DNA from: Metallococcus carri
GTDB taxonomy: Bacteria; Actinomycetota; Actinomycetes; Actinomycetales; Dermatophilaceae
Direction: 5' to 3'
Assembly (NCBI RefSeq): GCF_011440275.1
Contig: NZ_JAAOIV010000014.1
Location: 1 to 64,000 of the forward strand
DNA length: 64,000 nt
Under the pieces are notes generated by a model, which was not told the origin of the DNA, searched no databases, and saw only the letters and a list, made by a program, of their open reading frames with translations. A program made the translations under genes and the position numbers. Position 1 is the first letter of the stretch, and every line of letters starts with the position of its first letter. Positions 26,067-34,612 of this stretch are shown here, one piece after another.

Positions 26067-27473
26067 ATGGGACGGGAAGGGGCCATTCGGGTGTCGATCG
26101 ACGACCTGGAGAGCGTGTATGCCGGTGGTGCGCCGGGTGGCCGGGAAGCGCCGGGCATGGTGCCCCCGCAGGATCGCGGCGCGGAGCAGTCGGTGCTGGG
26201 CGGCATGCTGCTGTCGAAGGACGCGATCGCCGATGCGGCCGAGGAGCTCAACGGGCGGGACTTCTATTTCCCGGCGCATGAGTCGATCTATGAAGCGATC
26301 ATCGAGCTCTACGGTCGCGGCGAGCCGGCCGATGCGATCACGGTCGCCGATGAGCTCAATAAGCGTGGCGAGCTGCAGCGAATCGGTGGGCAGGCTTATC
26401 TGCACGAGCTGATCCAGTCGGTGCCGACGGCGGCGAATGCCGGTTATTACGCGGAGATTGTGGCCGAGCGTGCGGTGCTCCGGCGGTTGGTGCAGGCTGG
26501 CACCAAGATCGTGCAGCTGGGGTATGCGCCCGAGGGTGGCGATGTCGTCGACCTGGTCAATCAGGCGCAGGCGGAGATCTTCGGGGTGTCGACCGGCAAG
26601 GACGCCGAGGATTACGTCCGGCTGGGCGACGTCATCGAGGCGACCGCCGACGAGATCGAGGCGGCGTCCTCGCATTCGGGCGAACTTACCGGTGTGCCAA
26701 CGGGTTTCGCCGATCTGGACACCTTGACCAATGGTTTGCACCCGGGGCAGATGATTGTGCTCGCGGCCCGTCCGGCGGTCGGCAAGTCGACCCTGGGCCT
26801 GGATATCGCGCGCTCGGCCTCGATCAAGAACAATATGACCTCGGTCATTTTCAGCCTGGAGATGAGCAAGAGCGAGATCACCATGCGTCTGCTGTCGGCG
26901 GAGGCGGAGATCCAGTTGCAGCACATGCGCAAAGGCCAGATGCGCGACGAAGACTGGACCAAAATGGCCTCGACGATGGGCCGGATCGCTGACGCCCCGC
27001 TGTTCATCGACGACAGCCCGAATATGTCGCTGATGGAGATCCGCTCCAAATGCCGCCGGTTGAAGGAGCGGCACAACCTCAAACTCGTGGTGATCGACTA
27101 TCTGCAGCTGATGTCGTCCGGCAAACGGGTCGAGTCGCGCCAGCAGGAGGTGTCGGAGTTCTCGCGTGCGCTGAAGCTGCTCGCCAAGGAGCTCGAGGTG
27201 CCGGTGATCGCGATCTCCCAGCTGAACCGTGGCCCCGAGCAGCGCACCGACAAGCGCCCCCAGATGTCCGACCTTCGCGAATCGGGCTCGATCGAGCAGG
27301 ACGCGGACGTGGTGATGCTGCTGCACCGCGAGGACACCTTCAACAAGGAATCCGAGCGCGCCGGCGAGGCCGACATCATCGTCGCCAAGCACCGCAATGG
27401 CCCCACGGACACGATCGTGGTGGCCTTCAAGGGCCACTACTCCAAGTTCGCCGACATGGCCCAGAACTTCTAG
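26067..27473 (+). CDS. dnaB: Replicative DNA helicase
   Basis: A 468-residue DnaB hexameric helicase. The N-terminal helical domain (EQSVLGGMLLSKDAIADA) is followed by the RecA-like domain with Walker A ARPAVGKST (K240), Walker B LVVIDYLQLM and ISQLNRGPE. No intein interrupts it, unlike mycobacterial dnaB. ATG 26067; a GTG at 26091 is an alternative start. It closes the conserved rpsF-to-dnaB block, and is preceded by a DnaA-box cluster. Confidence 0.97.
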   Translation: MGREGAIRVSIDDLESVYAGGAPGGREAPGMVPPQDRGAEQSVLGGMLLSKDAIADAAEELNGRDFYFPAHESIYEAIIELYGRGEPADAITVADELNKRGELQRIGGQAYLHELIQSVPTAANAGYYAEIVAERAVLRRLVQAGTKIVQLGYAPEGGDVVDLVNQAQAEIFGVSTGKDAEDYVRLGDVIEATADEIEAASSHSGELTGVPTGFADLDTLTNGLHPGQMIVLAARPAVGKSTLGLDIARSASIKNNMTSVIFSLEMSKSEITMRLLSAEAEIQLQHMRKGQMRDEDWTKMASTMGRIADAPLFIDDSPNMSLMEIRSKCRRLKERHNLKLVVIDYLQLMSSGKRVESRQQEVSEFSRALKLLAKELEVPVIAISQLNRGPEQRTDKRPQMSDLRESGSIEQDADVVMLLHREDTFNKESERAGEADIIVAKHRNGPTDTIVVAFKGHYSKFADMAQNF

Positions 27474-27644
27474 CCCAGGTGTCGGGACCTGTCGGGATGC
27501 AGCAAAGATTGCAGGACCCCGCACGGGATATTTTGCGCAAGCACCCGTCGATGAGCAGCACAATGCAAGATCGACCGACGGCAGCAGCGCCCGCTCAAGC
27601 CCGAATCAGCTCTACTTCCGACGGTGGACGTGCTTAGACGTGAT

Positions 27645-28709
27645 TCACCGCGCCGGGGCGGTCAGGGCGTCCATCACCTCGAACTCGTAGCCGCTCGCCC
27701 GCGCGATGTAGATGTCCTGGTCGCTTCCGGCCGATCCGACCCGGACCGTCCCGCGTGGGCCCTCATAGCTGAACCCGGTCAGGGCGGCGGCTCTGATCGC
27801 GGTGCCGTCGCCGGAGCCCGCGGCCCGCACCGCTGCGGCCAGGGCCAGAATCCCCTCGTAACAGGACTCAGCCTCGTTGTTCAGCACGGGCGCGCTGGGA
27901 CCGAACCGGCCGGCATACTCACCGACCAAGTCGAGTGCGCTCGTGGTGGTCAAGGACGAGAAGTAGGCCGCCGCGACGAAGAGGTTGCGGGTCGACTCGG
28001 CCCCGGAGGCGAGAAGCATGTTCTCCTCCATGAGCGGGGTGAAGCGGGAGAGGCGGTCGGCGAGGCCGGCAGCGGCGAACTGCCGGTTGAAGAGCACCGC
28101 GTCACGGCCGACCAGGAGCATGAGTACCGCCTGGGCTGTGGTGCGTCGGATCCGCTCGATGGCCGGCCGGAAGTCGGCGCAGCCGTAGGGCACGAACTCC
28201 TCGCGGACGATCTCGATCTCCGCCGCGCCGGCAGAGGCGCTGACCGTCGCGGCCGTGCCGCGCGGCCAGACGTAGTCCGAGCCAATGACCGCCCAACGAG
28301 TCAGTCCGATCTCGCGGCGCAGCCAGGCCAGCGCCGGGATGACCTGGCTCGAGGGGTGCTCGCCGACGAGGATGGCACCGCCGGGACGACCGCCCTCGTG
28401 CAGCGAGGTGTAGAGGTAGGGGATCGCGTCGGGCAGTGCCGGTGCGACCACCTCGCGGACCGAGGAGATGTGCCAGCCCGTCACCGCGTCGATGAAACCG
28501 GAGCGGGCCATGAACTGCAGCTCAGTCGCGACCTGGCGGGGCGGGGCGCCGGCGTCGACGACGTGCAGACGCACCTCACGGCCGAGAAGGCCGGCCGCCG
28601 CGTTGAGCTGCTCACTGGCCAGGCGCGCGACCAGCTCGCAACTCGGGCCGAAGATGCCTCCCGGGCCTTGCAGGGGAATGGCGAGCGCGATCGTGAATGG
28701 CCGGTCCAT
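27645..28709 (-). CDS. AmiC-like amide-sensing binding protein (cytoplasmic)
   Basis: A 354-residue periplasmic-binding-protein fold of the branched-chain amino acid/urea/amide group, but with no signal peptide (it starts MDRPFTIALAIPLQGP), so it stays in the cytoplasm. That is the layout of AmiC, the amide sensor regulating amidase operons. Features include GREVRLHVVDAG, TGWHISSVREVVAPA and VFVAA-type core strands. It is divergent from the marR gene and near fmdA and amiS, which supports a sensor role in amide use. ATG 28709. Confidence 0.8.
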   Translation of the reverse strand: MDRPFTIALAIPLQGPGGIFGPSCELVARLASEQLNAAAGLLGREVRLHVVDAGAPPRQVATELQFMARSGFIDAVTGWHISSVREVVAPALPDAIPYLYTSLHEGGRPGGAILVGEHPSSQVIPALAWLRREIGLTRWAVIGSDYVWPRGTAATVSASAGAAEIEIVREEFVPYGCADFRPAIERIRRTTAQAVLMLLVGRDAVLFNRQFAAAGLADRLSRFTPLMEENMLLASGAESTRNLFVAAAYFSSLTTTSALDLVGEYAGRFGPSAPVLNNEAESCYEGILALAAAVRAAGSGDGTAIRAAALTGFSYEGPRGTVRVGSAGSDQDIYIARASGYEFEVMDALTAPAR

Positions 28710-28752
28710 GGCGCTCCCCCTCTCGGGATCCGTCCTCATCCTACGGTCGTCA

Positions 28753-28767
28753 CCTCCATATGGAAGG
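28753..28767. promoter_or_regulatory. Palindrome CCTCCATATGGAAGG in amiC-marR divergent promoter
   Basis: CCTCCATATGGAAGG is an inverted repeat of TCCATATGGA. Related palindromes TTCCAAATGGAA and CCTCCA-N10-TGGAGG precede fmdA (29338-29380). Together they look like the binding sites of one regulator, most simply the MarR protein encoded between them. Confidence 0.65.
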
Positions 28768-28824
28768 ATTAGCGTCAGGCAAATGATCGCGGGGACGCCC
28801 CGGTTCGAGCAAGGGAGGTGAGTC

Positions 28825-29304
28825 GTGAGCGGTCGCCACGCTCCGGTGGGCCGGTCGCATCCTGCAGGGTCGGCTGGGTCGGCACAGTCGACATCACCCG
28901 AGCGGAGCTTGCCCGTCGTCGCGGCACTGCTCGTGGCGCGCGCCCATCACGCCGAGCGCGCGGTCTCCAAGGCCCTGTCCGGCACGGAGCTGGCGGCGGC
29001 CCATTGGTTCATCCTCGACTTCGTGGCCTCGTCTCCCAGTTCGGGGATGTCCGAGATCGCTGTGGGCACAGGACTTCCGGCCCCGACACTCACTCGTCAC
29101 ATGGACCGCCTTGTCGACCGGAACTTCGTCTATCGGGTGCTGGACCCCGCCGACCGCCGCCGTGTCGGGCTGCGCTTGACCGAGCGCGGTGAGGCGTTCA
29201 TCGACGAGCACCAGTCGGGCGTGCACGAGATGCTGCGGGAGGTCTTCGGTGCCGCTGACAGCTGGGAGCTGGAGGCCGTGCAGCGCGCGCTCGCCAAGGG
29301 TTGA
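28825..29304 (+). CDS. MarR family transcriptional regulator
   Basis: A 159-residue winged-helix regulator. The helix-turn-helix is in MSEIAVGTGLPAPTLTRHMDRL (about residues 75-96) and the wing in RVLDPADRRRVGLRLTERG. Low-complexity N-terminus of ~30 residues. GTG 28825 follows AAGGGAGGTG. Placement between the amide-sensor gene and fmdA, with shared palindromes on both sides, points to control of amide breakdown; the ligand is not known. Confidence 0.88.
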   Translation: MSGRHAPVGRSHPAGSAGSAQSTSPERSLPVVAALLVARAHHAERAVSKALSGTELAAAHWFILDFVASSPSSGMSEIAVGTGLPAPTLTRHMDRLVDRNFVYRVLDPADRRRVGLRLTERGEAFIDEHQSGVHEMLREVFGAADSWELEAVQRALAKG

Positions 29305-29337
29305 CCGGACGGTCGTGCGAGGCCCCTTGCCAGGTAG

Positions 29338-29380
29338 TTCCAAATGGAAGTAACGTCACCTCCACCTACTCGAATGGAGG
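29338..29380. promoter_or_regulatory. Paired operator-like repeats upstream of fmdA
   Basis: TTCCAAATGGAA at 29338-29349 and CCTCCA-N10-TGGAGG at 29359-29380 lie just upstream of the fmdA start. They repeat the half-sites seen at 28753-28767. Confidence 0.65.
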
Positions 29381-29389
29381 TCGACAACG

Positions 29390-30589
29390 ATGTCGAACAC
29401 GGATTTCACGACGTCAGGCGTCTCGCGTTTCCCGGACCGTGACCTCGGGGTGAAGCGGTTCCGCTGCGAGGTGGGCGTCCCCCTCGCCGAGCAGAAGGAG
29501 CTCGGGCACAACCGCTGGCACCCGGACATTCCGCCGCTCTACGAGGTCGGGCTCGGCGACGAGGTCATCCTCGAGGCCGGCGGCTACGACGACTATCAGC
29601 TCAAGGACGTCGACGACGACCAGGACATCCGCGACTTCGATCTGACCCGTACGCACCCGATGGCCGGACCGATCAAGGTCGACGGCGTCAAGGCCGGCGA
29701 CCTGCTCGTCGTCGACGTGCTCGACATCCAGCCGCTCTCGGGCATCGGCTACTCCAACATCCTTCCCGGCATGGGTGGGCCGCTGGCCGACCGGTTCCCC
29801 GGCGGATACAAGACGGTCTGGGACCTGCACGGCACCTACGCCACGAGTCGGATGATCCCCGGGGTGGAGATTCCCGCCATCAGCCACCCCGGCGTCATCG
29901 GCGTCGCACCCTCGCAGCAGCTCCTCGACCAGTGGAACCGCCGGGAGGACCCGCTGATCGAGCAGGGCCTCGCCGGCCCGAGGGCGGATGCCCGCGACAC
30001 CGCTGTGCTGCGCACTCTGGAGGGCAAGGAGTGGGAGCGGGTCGCCGAGACCGCGGCTCGCACGGTGCCACCGCGCGAGAACGGCGGCAACCTCGACATC
30101 AAGAACCTCTCGCGCGGCTCGCGGGTCTACTTCCCCGCGTTCGTCGACGGCGCGCTGTTCTCCACCGGCGACTTCCACTTCGCCGAGGGCGACGGTGAGA
30201 TCACGTGGAACGCCATCGAGATGGACGGCGTCGGTTGGTATCGCTTCGGCGTCATCAAGGACGGTATGGCGAAGTACGGCATCAAGACCCCGATGCTCCG
30301 CCCCTCGCCGATCGACCCGAACTTCGGCACCCGCTACCTCAGCTTCACCGGGCTCTCGGCCACCGGCGAGGAGCAGCGCTATCTCGACTCGACGATGGCC
30401 GCGGTGCAGGCGGTCGAGCAGTGCATCGAGTACCTCACGAAGTTCGGCTACACCCCCGAGCAGGCCTACACGATCATCAGCGTCGCCCCGTGCGAGATGC
30501 ACATCGGCGGGATCGTGGACATCCCCAACGCGGCGGTGACCCTGAAACTGCCGCTGGACATCTTCGACCAGGACATCCTGCCGAAGTGA
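29390..30589 (+). CDS. fmdA: Formamidase/acetamidase
   Basis: A 399-residue FmdA/AmdA family amidase that hydrolyses formamide or short amides to ammonia and acid. Landmarks include NRWHPDIPP, a VVDVLDIQPL stretch, YSNILPGMGGPLADRFPGG, FHFAEGDGE and the late VAPCEMHIGGIVDIPNA. Full length for the family. It is followed by amiS, so uptake and hydrolysis are probably co-expressed under the upstream palindromes. Confidence 0.93.
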   Translation: MSNTDFTTSGVSRFPDRDLGVKRFRCEVGVPLAEQKELGHNRWHPDIPPLYEVGLGDEVILEAGGYDDYQLKDVDDDQDIRDFDLTRTHPMAGPIKVDGVKAGDLLVVDVLDIQPLSGIGYSNILPGMGGPLADRFPGGYKTVWDLHGTYATSRMIPGVEIPAISHPGVIGVAPSQQLLDQWNRREDPLIEQGLAGPRADARDTAVLRTLEGKEWERVAETAARTVPPRENGGNLDIKNLSRGSRVYFPAFVDGALFSTGDFHFAEGDGEITWNAIEMDGVGWYRFGVIKDGMAKYGIKTPMLRPSPIDPNFGTRYLSFTGLSATGEEQRYLDSTMAAVQAVEQCIEYLTKFGYTPEQAYTIISVAPCEMHIGGIVDIPNAAVTLKLPLDIFDQDILPK

Positions 30590-30650
30590 CCCGCGCCCGG
30601 TGGCCGACGCGCCCCCGCGTCGGCCACCGTGGCCATCCGAAGGAGTGGGA

Positions 30651-31283
30651 ATGTCCGCGGTCGGTCTTTTCTATGTCGGCGCCGTGCTGGTGCTCAACGG
30701 AGTGATGCTGCTCGGTTGCGTCACGCCACGGGGCGCCGCCCCGCTCAACCTGTTCGTCGGCACCCTGCAGGTGGTCACCCCGACCTATCTCGTGATGACC
30801 TCCGGAGGTGCACCGGACGCGATTCTGGCGGCCGCGGGGCTGTATCTGTTCGGCTTCACCTATCTGTGGGTCGGCATCAACGCCCTCGCGGGGCTGCCCG
30901 ATGAGGGCCTGGGCTGGTTCAGCCTCTTCGTCGCAGTCGCCGCCCTCGCGTATGCCGTCGTCAACCTGCGTGCGGGGGCGCCGGTCTTCGCGGTGATCTG
31001 GGTGCTCTGGGCGCTGCTGTGGTTGCTCTTCTTCCTGGTCCTCGCCCTGGGTTTCGCCGGCCTGGTCCGGTTCACCGGCGCGCTGGCCGTGCTCGAGGGT
31101 GTGGTCACCGCGGCGGTGCCCGCCTGGCTGATCCTCAACGGCTACTGGTCCGAGACGGCGACGGCGGCACTGGTGGCCGGTGTCGTGGCGTTGGTGGGTC
31201 TGGTTGGGCTCTGGCTGAGCACCAAGGCCTCGATGCGCCGGGCCGAGCCCGCGGCGACGCCCGCCCGGGCATGCACGCGCTGA
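30651..31283 (+). CDS. amiS: AmiS/UreI family amide channel
   Basis: A 210-residue membrane protein with six to seven helices, of the AmiS/UreI family that passes urea or short amides. The first helix YVGAVLVLNGVMLLG and FTYLWVGINALAG are characteristic. ATG 30651 follows AAGGAG. It lies 61 bases after fmdA and completes the cluster: sensor, regulator, amidase, channel. Confidence 0.9.
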   Translation: MSAVGLFYVGAVLVLNGVMLLGCVTPRGAAPLNLFVGTLQVVTPTYLVMTSGGAPDAILAAAGLYLFGFTYLWVGINALAGLPDEGLGWFSLFVAVAALAYAVVNLRAGAPVFAVIWVLWALLWLLFFLVLALGFAGLVRFTGALAVLEGVVTAAVPAWLILNGYWSETATAALVAGVVALVGLVGLWLSTKASMRRAEPAATPARACTR

Positions 31284-31295
31284 CAAAATCTTGGC

Positions 31296-31703
31296 ATGAC
31301 GGTTCAGACCTTTCAGGCCTTGGCGACGGAGGACTTCGTCCTGCTCACCACCTTTCGGCGCGATGGGCGAGCCGTGCCGACGCCGGTGTGGGTGGCCGCG
31401 CTCGACGGACGCCTGGTGGTCAGCACGCCCGAGGGCACGGGCAAGCTCAAGCGGCTCGCCCACACCCAGCGCGTCACGCTTCAACCGTGTTCACGTCGAG
31501 GCGCGCCCACGCCGGGCACGACTGTGATCGAAGGGATCGCGGAAGTCAGCCGCGACCCGGAAGTGCGCCGCGCCGCCGAGAAGCGTCTGCTCGCCAAATA
31601 CCGCCTGCAGTGGCGGGTGGTCCTGCTCATCGAGCGGATCGTCCGTCAGGGTCGGGCCAAGCCGCGCCCCGTGGTGATCATCGACCCCACGCCAGCCGGC
31701 TAA
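31296..31703 (+). CDS. PPOX-class (pyridoxamine 5-phosphate oxidase-like) protein
   Basis: A 135-residue split-barrel flavin/F420-binding protein. The start FVLLTTFRRDGRAVPTPVWVAALDGRL and the TPEGTGKLKRLAHTQRVTLQPC segment are typical of the F420-dependent PPOX group in actinobacteria. Redox partner substrate unknown. It starts 13 bases after amiS and may be read with the amide operon, but a link in function is not evident. Confidence 0.82.
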   Translation: MTVQTFQALATEDFVLLTTFRRDGRAVPTPVWVAALDGRLVVSTPEGTGKLKRLAHTQRVTLQPCSRRGAPTPGTTVIEGIAEVSRDPEVRRAAEKRLLAKYRLQWRVVLLIERIVRQGRAKPRPVVIIDPTPAG

Positions 31704-31774
31704 GAGGGACGGGCGCCGCTGGTCAGTGGACGTGAGCGGCCCGTCGCGTAACGCCGTCCGTGTACGCTAAGTGC

Positions 31775-32008
31775 ATGGCTGTCAAGACGATCACCATCGA
31801 CCTGGAGGCCTACGAGCGGCTCAGCCGCTTGAAGGACGGAGACTCGTTCTCCCAGGTGATCAAGAAGTACCTGCCAGCTCCCGGTGCCACGGCCGGCGAC
31901 CTGCTCGCCTCGCTGGATGCCGTCGAGGTGTCGGAGGAGACGCTGGAGGCGGCCGATGCCACCATCGCCGACCGCCGCAATCACCCGGTCCGGGAACCGC
32001 GCTGGTGA
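31775..32008 (+). CDS. VapB-type antitoxin
   Basis: A 77-residue antitoxin. KTITIDLEAYERLSRLK is the ribbon-helix-helix-type N-terminus used by DUF217/VapB proteins that bind their own promoter. The C-terminal part wraps the toxin. ATG 31775. Its TGA overlaps the toxin GTG by four bases (GTGA), the usual coupling for such pairs. Confidence 0.82.
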   Translation: MAVKTITIDLEAYERLSRLKDGDSFSQVIKKYLPAPGATAGDLLASLDAVEVSEETLEAADATIADRRNHPVREPRW

Positions 32009-32412
32009 CGATCCACCTCGACACGACCTTTCTCGTTGATGCGATCCGGGAGGGCCGGCGGGGGCAGGACGGTCCCGCGCGTCGCTGGCTCGCCGAGCAC
32101 CGGGGGGAGACGCTGGGGCTGAGCGTTTTCGTCCTCGCGGAGTTATTGGTCGGAGCCGAGCTTCATGCCAACCCGGACAAGGAACGCCGCCGCGTGCTGC
32201 AGGTCCTCGGTGAGCTGCCCGTCATCGAGCCGGACTCGCGGCTCGCCGAGACCTACGCCCGCGTTCACGCGAGCCTCGCGCAGCAGGGCGCACCGCTGGC
32301 CACCATGGACGTGCTGATCGGGAGCACGGCCCTCAACCACGACGCTGCCCTGCTCACCGCGAATCGTGCGCATTTCTCGCGGATTGTGGGTCTGCGCGTC
32401 CTGGGCTACTGA
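32005..32412 (+). CDS. VapC-type PIN-domain toxin
   Basis: A 135-residue ribonuclease toxin of the PIN fold. The acidic catalytic residues are in HLDTTFLVD, in AELLVGAE, and in TMDVLIGSTALNHDAALLTAN near the end. VapC enzymes cut tRNA or rRNA. GTG start at 32005 within the antitoxin stop. A tight operon with the antitoxin. Confidence 0.88.
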   Translation: MTIHLDTTFLVDAIREGRRGQDGPARRWLAEHRGETLGLSVFVLAELLVGAELHANPDKERRRVLQVLGELPVIEPDSRLAETYARVHASLAQQGAPLATMDVLIGSTALNHDAALLTANRAHFSRIVGLRVLGY

Positions 32413-32430
32413 ACCAGCCGGCCCCGCCGT

Positions 32431-32463
32431 GTCGCAATCGTCCGCAAAGGTGTCGTTTGCGAC
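32431..32463. promoter_or_regulatory. GTCGCAA-N19-TTGCGAC inverted repeat
   Basis: A 7-bp inverted repeat with a wide gap, upstream of the alpha/beta hydrolase. The AraC-type regulator encoded just after that gene may bind here; that is an inference from position. Confidence 0.4.
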
Positions 32464-32537
32464 TCTCGTGCCCACCTCGCGCCGTGCGTAGCGTCGATGA
32501 CGCAACCGAATCGGCATACGAGACAAGGAAGTTCGTC

Positions 32538-33506
32538 ATGACTGACCTGCCTGCCCCCACCACCCCCTACCTCGAGCCCGAGGCCAAGAAGCTCGCCGAG
32601 GACACCGACCCGCACCCGCGCATCTACGAGGTGCCGCCGGAGGAGGGCCGCAAGATGCTGAGTGACCTGCAGAGCGGCGAGGGCGTCGACCGCCCTGAGG
32701 TCGACGAGGAGTGGGTCGACGTCGACGCCGGCGAGTGGGGCACCGTCCGCACCCGCATCATCAAGCCCAAGGGCGCGACCGGGCCGCTGCCCGTCGTGTT
32801 CTACATCCACGGCGCGGGCTGGGTGTTCGGCGACGACAAGACCCACGACCGGCTCTTCCGCGAGCTCGCCGTCGGCGCGGGCGCCGCGGGCGTCTTCCCG
32901 GTCTACGACTGGGCCCCCGAGAAGGGCTACCCGACCCAGGTCGAGCAGAACTACGCGGTCGGCCAGTGGCTGGCCAAGAACGGTGCCGACTACGGCCTGG
33001 ACACCTCGCGCGTCGCCGTCGCCGGCGAGTCGGTCGGCGGATGTATGTCGACCGTGTTCGCCCAGATGAACAAGGACCGCGGCGGCCTCGAGCTGAAGGC
33101 GCAGATCCTGCTCTACCCGGTCACCGGGCCCGACTTCGACACCGCGTCTTACCACCAGTTCGCCGAGCACTACTACCTCACCCGCGACGGGATGAAGTGG
33201 TTCTGGGACGCCTACACCACCGACGAGGCCAAGCGCGAGGAGAAGTACGCCTCGCCGCTCCGGGCAACCCTCGAGGACCTCAAGGGGCTGCCACCGGCGC
33301 TGGTCATCACCGCCGAGGCGGACGTGCTGCGTGACGGCGGCGAGCTCTACGCGGGCAAGCTGCGCGAGGCGGGAGTCGAGGTGACCGCGGTCCGCATCAG
33401 CGGCACCGTCCACGACTTCATGTTGCTGGACAGCCTGCGCGACACCCCGGCCACCAAGGTCGCCCGCAAGCTGTCGATCGACGCGTTGCGCGACGCGCTT
33501 CAGTAG
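32538..33506 (+). CDS. HSL-type alpha/beta hydrolase
   Basis: A 322-residue esterase of the hormone-sensitive-lipase type. IHGAGWVFG is the oxyanion-hole motif, GESVGG carries the nucleophile serine, EADVLRD the aspartate and VHDFML the histidine, so the catalytic triad is complete. No signal peptide. Start ATG 32538 follows AAGGAAGT. The GlxA-type regulator gene follows within 80 bases on the same strand and an inverted repeat precedes it, suggesting a regulated esterase for a specific ester or lactone; the substrate is unknown. Confidence 0.9.
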   Translation: MTDLPAPTTPYLEPEAKKLAEDTDPHPRIYEVPPEEGRKMLSDLQSGEGVDRPEVDEEWVDVDAGEWGTVRTRIIKPKGATGPLPVVFYIHGAGWVFGDDKTHDRLFRELAVGAGAAGVFPVYDWAPEKGYPTQVEQNYAVGQWLAKNGADYGLDTSRVAVAGESVGGCMSTVFAQMNKDRGGLELKAQILLYPVTGPDFDTASYHQFAEHYYLTRDGMKWFWDAYTTDEAKREEKYASPLRATLEDLKGLPPALVITAEADVLRDGGELYAGKLREAGVEVTAVRISGTVHDFMLLDSLRDTPATKVARKLSIDALRDALQ

Positions 33507-33585
33507 GAGATTGGATGGTGGGCGGCGGACCGGCCCGGTCTGCCGCCCACCGTCCGCACCGATCCCGTATGCCGAGGAGGCACCG

Positions 33586-34608
33586 ATGACGCCGTCCGCG
33601 ACCGGCCCACACATCGACCCGACCGGGGCACGCGTCGTCGGAGAGGTCGGCCTGCTGGACTACGCGGACTGCCAGGTGTCGGCGATCCACGGACTGCGCG
33701 ACATCTTCCGGGTCGCGAGCGAGCACGCCGTCGAGGTCGGTGACCCGCCTAGCGTCATCCGGGTCAGCACGTGGAGCGTCACCGCGACCGACGACGGCCC
33801 GGTCACGGAGTGCACCTCCGACACTCACCCCGACCTCGAGCACCGGCTCAGCCACGTCATCATCCCGCCGAGCCTGATCGTCCCCGAACTGATGACGTCG
33901 GTCAGCGCGCTCACCGACTGGCTCGTGGAGCTGCGGTCCGAGGGCACGACCCTGTGCGCGGTGTGCGCCGGCGTCTTCGTCCTCGCCGAGACCCACCTGC
34001 TCGACTCACGGGACGCCACCACCCACTGGGCCTTCGCCGAGGAGCTGGCGGAGCGCCACCCAGAGATCAATGTGGACGCCTCGCGGATGGTGATCGACGA
34101 CGTCGATATCGTCACCGCCGCCGGCATCCTCGCGTGGGTCGACCTAGGTCTCACGCTGGTCGACCGGATGCTCGGTCCCAGCGTCATGCTGCACACCGCC
34201 CGGTTCGTCCTCGCCGACCCGCCGCGGCGCCAGCAGTCGCTCTATGGGGAGTTCACGCCGCGGCTGCAGCACGGCGACGCCGAGATCCGCGAGGTGCAGC
34301 AGCGCGTGCACGCCGCCCTGCACGAGCCGCTCGTCGTCGACGATCTCGCGCGCACCGCCGCGATGCACCCACGCACCTTCCAGCGCCGCTTCAAACAAGC
34401 CACGGGAATGACGGCCACGGCATACCTGCAGGCGGCTCGGATCGCCAAGGCGCGCGAATCCTTGGAGTTGACAACGGATTCGGTCGCGCAGATCGCCCGC
34501 AGCGTTGGCTATCTCGACGTGTCGAACTTCCGCAAGGTCTTCCAGCGGGCCGCCGGCGTCACGCCGTCGGAGTACCGCAACCGGTTCAGCATCGCCGCGC
34601 ACCGGTGA
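33586..34608 (+). CDS. GlxA-type AraC family transcriptional regulator
   Basis: A 340-residue regulator. The N-terminal ~190 residues form a DJ-1/PfpI-like sensing domain, with CAVCAGVFVLAETHLLDSRDATTHW. The C-terminal AraC DNA-binding domain has two helix-turn-helices (VDDLARTAAMHPRTFQRRF and IARSVGYLDVSNFRKVFQ). ATG 33586 follows GAGGAGGC. Its target is probably the neighbouring hydrolase gene, but the signal molecule is unknown. Confidence 0.88.
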   Translation: MTPSATGPHIDPTGARVVGEVGLLDYADCQVSAIHGLRDIFRVASEHAVEVGDPPSVIRVSTWSVTATDDGPVTECTSDTHPDLEHRLSHVIIPPSLIVPELMTSVSALTDWLVELRSEGTTLCAVCAGVFVLAETHLLDSRDATTHWAFAEELAERHPEINVDASRMVIDDVDIVTAAGILAWVDLGLTLVDRMLGPSVMLHTARFVLADPPRRQQSLYGEFTPRLQHGDAEIREVQQRVHAALHEPLVVDDLARTAAMHPRTFQRRFKQATGMTATAYLQAARIAKARESLELTTDSVAQIARSVGYLDVSNFRKVFQRAAGVTPSEYRNRFSIAAHR

Positions 34609-34612
34609 GCGG

